64,000 nt of DNA, taken from positions 1 to 64,000 of the forward strand of contig NZ_LZSE01000005.1 of assembly GCF_001665295.1 (NCBI RefSeq), given 5' to 3'. A program made the translations under genes and the position numbers. The notes under the pieces were generated by a model. That model was not told the DNA's origin, made no database searches, and worked only from the letters and a program-made list of their open reading frames with translations. Shown here in pieces: positions 30,293 to 38,466 of this stretch; positions within the stretch are counted from its first letter, which is position 1; each line of letters starts with the position of its first letter. The DNA is from Mycobacterium sp. 1554424.7 (GTDB lineage Bacteria > Actinomycetota > Actinomycetes > Mycobacteriales > Mycobacteriaceae).

Positions 30293-31075
30293 CTATAGCG
30301 CGCCAGAGTCGAATTCCAGCACCGCCCGGACGAACTGTTGTGGGTCGTAGTCGACCGCCTGGTGCCCCTGGCCGTGCAATGCGACGATCGTGGCGCCCGG
30401 GATTCGGGCGGCGACGGTTGCGGTGGCCGCGCGTAGGTACGCCGGGCTCTCCGTGCCGAGCAGCAACCGGACGGGCACCTTGACGGCGGCCAGCCGCTCG
30501 GTTGCGCGATATGCACGGACCTCCGCAAGTTCGCGGCCAGCGGTGTGCCCGATCGAGCCGGCGAGGTACGGAAACTCGCGATCGCCAAGGTCTTTGATGG
30601 CCGGCTCGGGTAGGTGCAGGGTTTCGCGGTAGAAGGCTTCGAGGACTTCGCGCGGGTCGGACGACGTCTTGATCTGTGCCAAGCCGTCCGGCGAGACGAC
30701 GGTGAGGCCCGGCGACGGTATGGGCGGCTCGTACAGCACGATCCGGCGGAAAGCTGATGTGATCAGAGCCGCTTCCAAGACCGCCAATGCCCCATAGGAA
30801 TGCCCCACGACATAGACATCGCCGCCGACGCCCTCGGCAACGGCGGCGACATCCTCGGCTTCCCGTTCCAAGCTGTAGGGTTCAACCTCGGCCGTGCTGA
30901 GTCCCCGACCGCGGCGGTCCATCGCGTGGACGGTGTAGCGGTGCGCCAGCGCCGGCGTCACCGAGCCCCACCGAGCACGCGTGCCCGTGCTGCCGTGGAC
31001 AAGCAGCAAGGGCGGTCCGGCACCGACGGTTTCATAGCCGATGACGGTTCCGTCGGGGGAAATTGCGGTCGTCAT
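30293..31075 (-). CDS. Alpha/beta hydrolase
   Basis: A 260-residue alpha/beta-hydrolase. The oxyanion strand is LLLVHGSTGTRARW, DRRGRGLS is the conserved turn after strand beta4, the nucleophile elbow is GHSYGA with Ser93, and the catalytic His is in LHGQGHQAVDYDP. The start ATG at 31075 gives MTTAISPDGTVIGYE. It is transcribed divergently from the cupin lipoprotein gene and upstream of the other hydrolase. It has low sequence similarity to its neighbour, so it is not a recent duplicate. Substrate unknown. Confidence 0.85.
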   Translation of the reverse strand: MTTAISPDGTVIGYETVGAGPPLLLVHGSTGTRARWGSVTPALAHRYTVHAMDRRGRGLSTAEVEPYSLEREAEDVAAVAEGVGGDVYVVGHSYGALAVLEAALITSAFRRIVLYEPPIPSPGLTVVSPDGLAQIKTSSDPREVLEAFYRETLHLPEPAIKDLGDREFPYLAGSIGHTAGRELAEVRAYRATERLAAVKVPVRLLLGTESPAYLRAATATVAARIPGATIVALHGQGHQAVDYDPQQFVRAVLEFDSGAL

Positions 31076-31395
31076 GCGCGATCACCCCGGATCACCCCGA
31101 GACCGCCGACGCCAGCTGCGACCGTCCCGCATACGTTCGGCCAAAATTGCGCTGCCATAAGACAAGGGTGACAAGACGTTTGACTGGCGCGCCGCTCGCA
31201 ATCTGCCACTTTTTCCACAGAAACGGACGTATCTCGGTACGACTGGCATTCGTCAGGCACCGGTCGTGTTGTCTAAGACGACCGGCACGACTAGATGGAG
31301 GGTTTCGAATTGGAACTCGGACTTTGCCTGGCCCGGACATGGTTTCGGCACACCAGTAATCGCCGCGCTATATGCACTCAACTAGGAGCACGTCC
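31076..31395. other. Divergent intergenic region, 320 bp, with an 8-bp-arm inverted repeat
   Basis: Lies between two divergent starts, so it should hold both promoters. CCGGTCGT (31260-31267) and ACGACCGG (31278-31285) form a perfect inverted repeat with a 10-base spacer, roughly 110 bp before the cupin gene. It could be an operator or a hairpin in the leader. AGGAG at 31384-31388 is the cupin ribosome site. No coding signal is seen. Confidence 0.5.
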
Positions 31396-31845
31396 ATGAT
31401 CGGATCGCGTAACGCACGAGCCCTGCTGATCGCCACGGTCGCAGCCGTGATCGTAGGCTGCAGTGGTCCTGCGCCAAAGCCTCCGGCCTTTGCCGCCGAG
31501 GCGCATCCGGCCGAAACCCTCAACCCTCTCGTCGAGCAGGAGATTCCGAACGCTCCGGGCAAGACCTTCACCTCGGCGATTGTGACGTTCCCGCCGGGCG
31601 CACGCGCGGTCGCCCATCGCCACGGTGACGCTTTCGTCTACGCCTACGTGCTCGAAGGCGCCGTCAATAGTCAGCTCGAGGGCCAGTCAGCGCACGTATA
31701 TCACCGGGGTGAGAACTGGACCGAGCAGCCGGGCGCCCACCACCTCACGACCGAGAACGTGAGCCAAACCGATGAAGCGAAACTGATGGTCGTCTTTATC
31801 GCCACCACCGGAGCGCAGCTGAAGATCGACGACCCGCACGGGTGA
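31396..31845 (+). CDS. Cupin-domain lipoprotein
   Basis: A 149-residue exported protein. The signal peptide (residues 1-21, LLIATVAAVIVG) ends in a lipobox with Cys22, so it is predicted to be lipid-anchored outside the membrane. The mature part is one cupin barrel: FPPGARAVAHRHGDAFVYAYVLEGAVNSQLEG has the first metal-binding pattern (HxH plus E), and GAHHLTTENVS the second His. Metal binding is expected; the reaction is unknown. The ATG at 31396 is set by AGGAG at 31384. Convergent with the LLM oxidoreductase, 67 bp apart. Confidence 0.85.
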   Translation: MIGSRNARALLIATVAAVIVGCSGPAPKPPAFAAEAHPAETLNPLVEQEIPNAPGKTFTSAIVTFPPGARAVAHRHGDAFVYAYVLEGAVNSQLEGQSAHVYHRGENWTEQPGAHHLTTENVSQTDEAKLMVVFIATTGAQLKIDDPHG

Positions 31846-31912
31846 CGCTATCGGCCACCGAATACCTTGTCGGCGATCGTGATTCGCGTTGCAGGCGTGA
31901 TGGATTGATCGC

Positions 31913-32944
31913 TCAGAAGAGTTCTTTGGCCAGCAACTCAAGAGTGTCCACGCGCCCCGGCGCGGTTGCGGGGTCGGTACCGGCGTGCGCGGACGCGACC
32001 GGGATCACCATCACCTCGTCGACGTCGAACCTCTCGGCGAGTGCCCGCAGCTGCTCGGCGGCCTCGGTGGGAGCGCCGAGCACAGCACGTTGCATTCTGT
32101 CCTGCACGATGTGATGCTGCTCTTCCGTCAGACGGGCGACGGCTGCTTCCTCGACCAGCGGCACCGGACCGAGCGCCTCCCCGGTGCGCATCCGCGCCAC
32201 CATCTGCTGGTCGGGCAACATCAAAGCCGTTGCCTCTTCGCGGGTTTCCGCCACCGTGGCGTCCACCGTCATGAACGTCACCGGCTCGTCGGCGAACTTG
32301 CTCGGCACGAACCGCGATCGGTACGTCTCGAGCGCCTCTTCGATTCCCTTGCCGGAGAAGTGATTGGCAAAGACGTAAGGCAGTCCCTTGGCGGCAGCCA
32401 ACCGTGCCGAATACATCGATGAGCCCAGCAGCCACAGCCGCGGTTCGCCGACCGCGGCCGGGGTGGCCTTGAGCCGGTAGTCGCCCGAGCGCACCGGGAC
32501 CACCACGCCGCGCGCGCTCAGCAACGCCGCCACCTCGTCGAGGTACTCGGGGAAATTCTCGACGTCGCGGTCACCACGACCTCCGCGGAGAGCTGACGTT
32601 GTCACCGGATCGGAGCCGGGCGCCCGGCCTATACCCAGGTCTATGCGGCCCGGTGCGGCCGCCTCCAGCAGCGCGAACTGCTCGGCGACCGCCAGCGGCG
32701 CGTGATTGGGCAGCATCACGCCGCCCGACCCCAACCGCAGCCCCGAGGTCTGCGCGGCCAGATACGCGATCAGCACCGGCGGGCTGGTGGCTCCGACGTT
32801 CGGCATGTTGTGGTGCTCGGTGACCCAATAACGTGTGAAGCCAAGCCGATCGGCCGCCTGTGCCAGCTGAACGGTAACCGCCAGCGCATCGCTGGTGGTC
32901 TGGTCGCTGCGTACCGGGACGAAGTCAAGGACGGAAAGTCGCAT
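31913..32944 (-). CDS. LLM-class flavin-dependent oxidoreductase
   Basis: A luciferase-like monooxygenase-fold protein of 343 residues starting at ATG 32944 (MRLSVLDFVPVRSD). Landmarks are RYWVTEHHNMPNVGATSP and LGSGGVMLPNHAPLAVAEQFALLEAAAPGRIDLGIGRAPG, which are the highly conserved MsnO8-like LLM group segments. It should bind FMN or F420, and a small organic substrate. It is divergent from the mmpS-mmpL pair across a 391-bp gap. No adjacent gene fixes its pathway. Confidence 0.88.
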   Translation of the reverse strand: MRLSVLDFVPVRSDQTTSDALAVTVQLAQAADRLGFTRYWVTEHHNMPNVGATSPPVLIAYLAAQTSGLRLGSGGVMLPNHAPLAVAEQFALLEAAAPGRIDLGIGRAPGSDPVTTSALRGGRGDRDVENFPEYLDEVAALLSARGVVVPVRSGDYRLKATPAAVGEPRLWLLGSSMYSARLAAAKGLPYVFANHFSGKGIEEALETYRSRFVPSKFADEPVTFMTVDATVAETREEATALMLPDQQMVARMRTGEALGPVPLVEEAAVARLTEEQHHIVQDRMQRAVLGAPTEAAEQLRALAERFDVDEVMVIPVASAHAGTDPATAPGRVDTLELLAKELF

Positions 32945-33335
32945 GGCGCCATCAACGCCCGGTGCCGCGAGAACATTCCCGCCCCAGTACTTCTCGGACG
33001 TGAGGAAACGCACGATGCGGTCGAACGCCGGGTTCGCCGACCGCGCTTTCCGGCCATCGGCCGCGCTTTTCGGGTAGACCTGCGGGCCCCACGCCCCTAG
33101 CTTTGCATCGGAAAGCGCCTGGAAACACGAGCGACTCGTTCAGCCGCCATCGACGATGACCCAAGAAGGACCAAACTTCGTGAATACCCGCGAAATGGGC
33201 GCACCCGAAACAAGCATCCGCTACGGATGTTTCGCCACGAAATCCCCCGTTTAACAGATCATCTCAGCAGAGGCCGCTCGCGTGTCCGCGAGTGCATGAG
33301 TTGTGCATGACCGCGAACCGCGGAGGGTCGCAATC
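32945..33335. other. Divergent intergenic region, 391 bp, upstream of mmpS
   Basis: Holds the promoters of the LLM gene (leftward) and mmpS-mmpL (rightward). The only structure I see is the direct repeat at 33292-33310 described separately and CGGAGGG at 33321-33327, the mmpS ribosome site. Base composition is less GC-rich than the core region. No coding signal on either strand. Confidence 0.5.
33292..33310 (+). promoter_or_regulatory. Direct repeat GTGCATGA x2 upstream of mmpS
   Basis: GTGCATGA occurs at 33292-33299 and again at 33303-33310, an 11-bp period that puts both copies on the same DNA face. The second copy ends 25 bp before the mmpS ATG. A regulator site is possible, perhaps for the AraC-type protein encoded after mmpL. 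This is inference. Confidence 0.4.
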
Positions 33336-33779
33336 ATGAACGTTTCCATAAGTCGTCGACTAGCGAGCAGGCTTTGGCTGCCCACAGTCATCGCTGTCGT
33401 GGTCATCGTGGCGGGGGTCACCATCGACGCCGCTCACGGTGTCTTCGGTTCCCAGGACCGTACCCGCAGCCCGGGCAACAAATTCGCAGTAGCCCAGTTC
33501 AATCCCAAGCGCATCGAATACGAAATCTTCGGTGATCTGGACGGCTGGGGCAGGGTGAGCTATTGGGACGTCAACTCTCATCCCATAGCTGTCGACCTGA
33601 CGGATTTGCCGTGGACTCACCTGGAAACGACCGTGTTGACAACGGCCACGGCCGATATCACCGCGCAGGTGGCAGGAGGAAACGTCGGCTGCCGCATCAG
33701 CGTTGACGGTCGGGTGCGATCCGAACACACGGCGTCGGGCGAGCACGCCGGCGTCTGGTGCCAGGTGCTGTCCGCGTGA
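33336..33779 (+). CDS. MmpS-family membrane protein
   Basis: A 147-residue accessory protein for an MmpL transporter. One N-terminal membrane helix (LWLPTVIAVVVIVAGVTIDAA, about residues 11-31) is followed by a periplasmic beta domain containing YEIFGDLDGWGRVSYWDVNSHP and ending GVWCQVLSA, the MmpS fold with its two conserved cysteines (NVGCRISVDG and VWC). The ATG at 33336 has CGGAGGG nine bases upstream. Its TGA overlaps the mmpL GTG in GTGA. Which numbered MmpS it corresponds to cannot be judged by eye. Confidence 0.88.
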   Translation: MNVSISRRLASRLWLPTVIAVVVIVAGVTIDAAHGVFGSQDRTRSPGNKFAVAQFNPKRIEYEIFGDLDGWGRVSYWDVNSHPIAVDLTDLPWTHLETTVLTTATADITAQVAGGNVGCRISVDGRVRSEHTASGEHAGVWCQVLSA

Positions 33780-36640
33780 AGCACGACAGCACAACAACTC
33801 GAGTGCATAGACCGTGGCTTGCGCGGACCATCCGGAAGTTTTCGGTGTTGGTGGTGCTCGCGTGGCTGGCGCTGCTGGTTGTGGTCAACGTGGTCGTTCC
33901 GCAGCTCGAGCCTGTCACCAAAGCAAACCGGAGCCCGCTGGTCCCGCTGGACGCGCCGTCGGCGAAAGCGCTCATCCATATAGGGGAAGCATTCAAGGAA
34001 TCCGACAGCAACAGCACCGTGATGGTCCTTCTGGAGGGGGACCACAAACTAGCCGAGGCCGACCACGCATTCTACGACGAGTTGGTAGCAAAACTGCAGC
34101 ACGACAAACATGTTCAATACGTCATGAACCTGTGGGGACAAGGATCGACCGCAGCAGGGGTGCAGAGCAACGACGGAAAGGCGTCATACACGCTGGTGCG
34201 GGTCGCCGGCTATCAAGGCTCAACCCTTTCGGACGAGTCGATTGAGGCGGTGCGAGATCTGGTCTCGCACACAGTGACCCCGCAGGGGCTCAGAGTCTAT
34301 GTCTCGGGCTCGGCGCCGCTGTCGGCCGACATGCTCCAGGCCGGCAACAAGAGTCTGTACACGATCATGTTCGTGACCATCGCCCTCATCACCGTGATGC
34401 TGCTGATCGTCTATCGCTCGATCACGACCGCGCTGCTTACTCTCTTCGTGGTGCTGGTGGAATTGAACTGCGGTCGAGGCATCGTCTCGTTTCTGGCCTT
34501 CCACAAGTTCATCGACATCGCGGACATCGCGTCGAATCTCGTTGTTTCACTGATACTCGGCGCGGGAACCGACTATGCGATCTTCTTGATCGGCCGTTAC
34601 CACGAAGCACGCCATGCCGGCGAAGATCGGGAAACCGCTTACTATTCCGCCGTGAACGGGGTGTCACACGTCATTCTCGGCTCGGGTCTCGCGGTGGCGG
34701 GCGCAACGTTCTGTCTCAAATTCACCCGGCTGAATTACTTCAATACGTGTGGCGTGCCCTGCGCTGTGGCCATGCTTACCGCGGTGGCGGCCGCTCTGAG
34801 TTTCGGGCCGGCCGTGCTGGCGCTGGGTAGCCGGGCGGGTCTTTTCGAACCGAAACGTCGAGGGGGCGCCGGGATTTGGCGAAAAGTGGGAACGCTGGTC
34901 GTCCGCTGGCCGGGACGGGTGTTGCTGGCAAGTTGCTTGGTGGTACTGGTGGGATCGGTCACGCTTGTCACGTATCGCCCCAACTACGACGACCGGATAT
35001 ACATCCCCGATGACATGCCGTCGAAGCAAGGGTATGCCGCAAGTGACAGACACTTTCCCGTCAGCAAGCTGAACGGTGACATGCTCATGGTCGAATCCGA
35101 TCACGACATGCGCAACAGCACGGACATGATTGCGCTAGACCGGTTGGCCCGCACTGTTTTCCACACTCCGGGTGTTGGCATGATTCAGAGCGTCACCAGG
35201 CCGTTGGGCACCCCGCTGGAGCACTCGTCGTTCACCTACACCATTGGCGCCATGGGAACGAAGATCAAAGAGCTGCTGCCGTTCCTGACCGACCTCAATA
35301 ATCGACTCACCGAGATAGCCGCCATCACCGACCGCATGACGGGGATTCTTCGTCAGCAGCAAGATCTGACCTCTCAACAGGCCGGAGCGACTCATATCGC
35401 CGTTGAAGCCGCCCAAGGCATGAAGGACGTCACCGATTCAATGCGGGACAACATCGCCGACTTCGACGACGTCTGGCGCCCGATCCGGAGCTACTTCTAT
35501 TGGGAGAAACACTGTTTCGACATCCCGATCTGCTGGTCGCTGCGTTCGCTGTTCGAGCTGACCGACAAGTTCGACCAGCTGGCGGACCAAATGGGCACGA
35601 ATTTGAAGGCCGCACTGATCCAGGATGCGGTGACGCCACAACTCGTCCAACTGATTGGCCACAGCGCCGACCAACTCGACCAACTACACCAGGTCGTCCT
35701 GGCCGAGCACAGCACGATAGAACCTCAGCTGACTCAGCTGGATGAGCTGAGCCGCCAGATGATGGACCTGGGCTACGCCTTCGACAGTTCGAAGAATGAC
35801 GAGTTCTTCTACCTGCCGCCAGACGCGTTCGGTAACCCCGCTTTTCAGACCGACCTAAAGTTTTTCATGTCCCCGGGCGGCAAATCCGCCCGATACATGA
35901 TCTACCACGACGGTGAAGCGCTCACCCAGGAGGGCATCAAGCATGATCAGACACTTCTGCCCGCCGCGAAGGAGGCGTTGAAAGGCACCACACTCGCCGG
36001 ATCGCGTATCTACCTCGGCGGCGCCGCGGCGACCTACTGGGACATCCAGGATGCGACGAGAACCGATCTGATCATCGCGGCCACAGCGGCATTCGCGTTG
36101 ATCTTCCTGGTGATGCTGCTCATCACCAGGAGCATGGTGGCAGCTTCGGTAATCATCGGAACCGTGGCATTCTCCTATTCGGGAGCATTCGGCCTCGCCA
36201 TCCTGATCTGGCAGCACTTTCTGGGCATCCCGGTCAGCTGGCTGGACCTGCCCCTGTCCTTCATCGTTTTGGTGGCGGTGGGTTCGGACTACAACCTTTT
36301 GCTCATCGCCCGATACCTCGAAGAGAGCACAGCCGGACTGAACACCGGTCTGATCAGAGCGGTCGCCAATTCCGGAAAAGTGGTCACCACTGCCGGCCTG
36401 GTCTTCGCGGTCACCATGATGGCGATGGTTTCCGGTGACCTGCTCTCAGTTGGGCAGATGGGGTCGACTATCGGCATTGGCCTTCTGCTCGACACGCTCA
36501 TCGTGCGTTCGTTCATCACACCGGCAATCGCCCGCCTGCTCGGGCCCTTCTTGTGGTGGCCGCGAGTAATCCGTTCCCGGCCACCGCGTGCGGCCACCGA
36601 AAGGCCCGTTGCGCCGGTCCGATACGCGGAAATCCGTTGA
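33776..36640 (+). CDS. MmpL-family RND transporter
   Basis: A 954-residue inner-membrane transporter of the mycobacterial lipid/siderophore exporter family. The first helix is VLVVLAWLALLVVVNVVV. Two sets of five further helices surround periplasmic loops. The proton-relay motifs are GAGTDYAIFLIGRYHEA (near residue 270) and VGSDYNLLLIARYLEE (near residue 845). The long second periplasmic loop contains a helical hairpin (QQQDLTSQQAGATHIAVEAAQGM). Translation is coupled to mmpS. Codon third positions are visibly less GC-rich than in the core genes. The cargo is unknown; the large PKS 8 kb away is one candidate producer. Confidence 0.92.
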   Translation: MKHDSTTTRVHRPWLARTIRKFSVLVVLAWLALLVVVNVVVPQLEPVTKANRSPLVPLDAPSAKALIHIGEAFKESDSNSTVMVLLEGDHKLAEADHAFYDELVAKLQHDKHVQYVMNLWGQGSTAAGVQSNDGKASYTLVRVAGYQGSTLSDESIEAVRDLVSHTVTPQGLRVYVSGSAPLSADMLQAGNKSLYTIMFVTIALITVMLLIVYRSITTALLTLFVVLVELNCGRGIVSFLAFHKFIDIADIASNLVVSLILGAGTDYAIFLIGRYHEARHAGEDRETAYYSAVNGVSHVILGSGLAVAGATFCLKFTRLNYFNTCGVPCAVAMLTAVAAALSFGPAVLALGSRAGLFEPKRRGGAGIWRKVGTLVVRWPGRVLLASCLVVLVGSVTLVTYRPNYDDRIYIPDDMPSKQGYAASDRHFPVSKLNGDMLMVESDHDMRNSTDMIALDRLARTVFHTPGVGMIQSVTRPLGTPLEHSSFTYTIGAMGTKIKELLPFLTDLNNRLTEIAAITDRMTGILRQQQDLTSQQAGATHIAVEAAQGMKDVTDSMRDNIADFDDVWRPIRSYFYWEKHCFDIPICWSLRSLFELTDKFDQLADQMGTNLKAALIQDAVTPQLVQLIGHSADQLDQLHQVVLAEHSTIEPQLTQLDELSRQMMDLGYAFDSSKNDEFFYLPPDAFGNPAFQTDLKFFMSPGGKSARYMIYHDGEALTQEGIKHDQTLLPAAKEALKGTTLAGSRIYLGGAAATYWDIQDATRTDLIIAATAAFALIFLVMLLITRSMVAASVIIGTVAFSYSGAFGLAILIWQHFLGIPVSWLDLPLSFIVLVAVGSDYNLLLIARYLEESTAGLNTGLIRAVANSGKVVTTAGLVFAVTMMAMVSGDLLSVGQMGSTIGIGLLLDTLIVRSFITPAIARLLGPFLWWPRVIRSRPPRAATERPVAPVRYAEIR

Positions 36641-36807
36641 TGCCGCCTGGAAACTAGCCGGGGCGTAACGAAAGTCACCCCAACGCCGCGCTCCGATGTG
36701 CATTCCGCTCTCGCGTCCAATATAGGATGGCTATATCGAAGCGGCGCGGATTGATGCGCCGCTAGTTCATTTCGCCACTGATGGTGTGGCACCAACGGGA
36801 GCGCATC

Positions 36808-37785
36808 ATGATCGCCGGTCTCCGCCTCCGGACCGACACCTCGGATCCCAACGAGGCGCGAATGCAGATGACGCCTACCTACCCTTTGCACCGGCTCACC
36901 GTCGACGGCGAGGTGGCGGGATTCCGCGCGCGGCATGCGGAGGGCGGCACCAGCGATCTTGGCGTGTACTACCTCTCCTACGGGGCCAGCACCACGACCG
37001 TCGACCCGCTCAAGTTCTGCGACTTCGTCCAAATCTCGCAACCGATTCGCGGGCGGTTGGGTGTCCGTACCGAAAGTGGGGAACGATTCCTGTCACCAGG
37101 CGACCACGTGGTCATGGACGCGCACACGTTCTATCACCTGCGCTGGGAAGACAACTGCGCCGTGTTCAACGTGCGCCTTCCCCGCGCGGAGTTCGAAACG
37201 GCGGTCGCTGAGCTGAGCGGAATGGATGAGCCAAGCCCGATCCGCATCCCGGTGAGCCGACGACCGTCTGGCCCTGGAAGGAACGCCGTCGACAAGGTCA
37301 CGCGCTTCCTGCTCCGGGATGCTCTACCGACCGGGCTACTGACGTCGGCGCCGCTATTGCGCACCCAGATGCAGCGGATGTTGGTAGCGAGCATCATCGA
37401 GGCCTATTCCGGCGTTTTCCAACCGGCAGAAGCCGGTTCGAACGGCGACGTCAGACCGCCGGCCGTTCGTCGTGCGATCGCGTACATCGAAGACGCCGCG
37501 GCCGAGGACATCCGGATCAGTGACGTGGCGGCCGCAGCACGATTGAGCACTCGCTCCCTCCAGGAGGCGTTTCGCAAGTACCTGGACACGACTCCCATGG
37601 CATACCTGAGGTCGATCCGTCTCGCGCGGGCGCACGCCGACCTACGGCGGTCATCCGTCGAGGAAGGGACGACCGTCGCAGCCGTCGCATACCGTTGGGG
37701 CTTCGGCAATCTCGGCCGGTTCGCGGCCGACTACCGCCGGGAATTCGGCCGCTCTCCAAGCGAGGTACTTCGTGCGCCGCGATGA
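36808..37785 (+). CDS. AraC-family transcriptional regulator
   Basis: A 325-residue regulator. Residues about 30-200 form an AraC-binding-like sensor domain (LKFCDFVQISQPIRGRLGV, then SPGDHVVMDAHTFYHLRWEDNCAVF). Residues about 225-325 are a two-helix-turn-helix DNA-binding domain: RISDVAAAARLSTRSLQEAF for the first helix-turn-helix and VAAVAYRWGFGNLGRFAADYRREFG for the second. The ATG at 36808 is preferred for GGGAG seven bases upstream. It follows mmpL by 167 bp in the same direction and is a candidate regulator of mmpS-mmpL. Confidence 0.88.
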   Translation: MIAGLRLRTDTSDPNEARMQMTPTYPLHRLTVDGEVAGFRARHAEGGTSDLGVYYLSYGASTTTVDPLKFCDFVQISQPIRGRLGVRTESGERFLSPGDHVVMDAHTFYHLRWEDNCAVFNVRLPRAEFETAVAELSGMDEPSPIRIPVSRRPSGPGRNAVDKVTRFLLRDALPTGLLTSAPLLRTQMQRMLVASIIEAYSGVFQPAEAGSNGDVRPPAVRRAIAYIEDAAAEDIRISDVAAAARLSTRSLQEAFRKYLDTTPMAYLRSIRLARAHADLRRSSVEEGTTVAAVAYRWGFGNLGRFAADYRREFGRSPSEVLRAPR

Positions 37786-37887
37786 CGCCGCCGTCCGAAG
37801 CCGTGGCCGCGAAAGCGCTTGCGGCGCAGCGAAAGACACCGTAGGAACGTCCGGGAAGCGCTAGGCGACTCGGAGTCGGCCCTCAAA

Positions 37888-38223
37888 TCACCCGTCGGCG
37901 GCGTCCGCGGCGGCGAACAAGGCGCTGCCAAGCTTGCGCGCTTCGGTCGCGCTGACGACGGGAGTGTGCGGGCCGTCGATGATGATCTCGCGCTCGGCGT
38001 GCCCGTCCACGTACTGCCGGCCGATGACCGACACGACGATGTCGCCGGTATGGGCGCTCCGACCGTGGTTGGTGACGTGCTTGATTCTCCACTCCGGGCC
38101 GTCGAACACCCTGAAGGCCGCCTGGACGCCCTCCCATTCGTCGACGCGAATCGCGCCGCTGGGAGCCGCAAGGTCCAGTTCCATGCCGAGATCGTTTCCG
38201 CGATCCGCGCGGGCTGCGGTCAT
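37888..38223 (-). CDS. Small conserved hypothetical protein behind a large inverted repeat
   Basis: A 111-residue protein of unknown function starting at ATG 38223, with AGGAG nine bases upstream. It looks beta-rich: GAIRVDEWEGVQAAFRVFDG, then HTGDIVVSVIGRQYVDG and EREIIIDGPHTPVVSATEARKL, followed by an Ala-rich helix. There is no signal peptide or membrane helix. Its upstream region carries the 18-bp perfect inverted repeat at 38264-38316, so expression is probably repressed or activated by a dedicated factor, which is not encoded next door unless it is the AraC gene. I do not recognise the family. Confidence 0.75.
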   Translation of the reverse strand: MTAARADRGNDLGMELDLAAPSGAIRVDEWEGVQAAFRVFDGPEWRIKHVTNHGRSAHTGDIVVSVIGRQYVDGHAEREIIIDGPHTPVVSATEARKLGSALFAAADAADG

Positions 38224-38263
38224 GGTTGGTTCTCCTTGCGCTCTGACGGCCGAATCCGACCTG

Positions 38264-38316
38264 AGTTAGTCACTTGACTACACCACAGGATCCAGGACGT
38301 AGTCAAGTGACTAACT
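38264..38316. promoter_or_regulatory. Perfect 18-bp inverted repeat, each arm itself near-palindromic
   Basis: AGTTAGTCACTTGACTAC (38264-38281) and its exact complement (38299-38316) are separated by 17 bases. Within each arm AGTCA-CT-TGACT is a near-perfect palindrome, so the site is best read as two operator copies in opposite orientation with centres 35 bp apart. It lies 41-93 bp upstream of the leftward small gene, where the promoter should be. Confidence 0.75.
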
Positions 38317-38466
38317 TCCAAAGACTGACCCGTTTGGCACGTGATTGTGGTCACCGCGCCCGGCGTAAATTTCGAGCGGGATTAGCAGGGTGAGCCGCAG
38401 AAGCGCAGAGCCGCTGGTCGAAACGGCCAGCTCAGAGAGCTTGTCCCCGCGGCTAAGCGATGCGCC

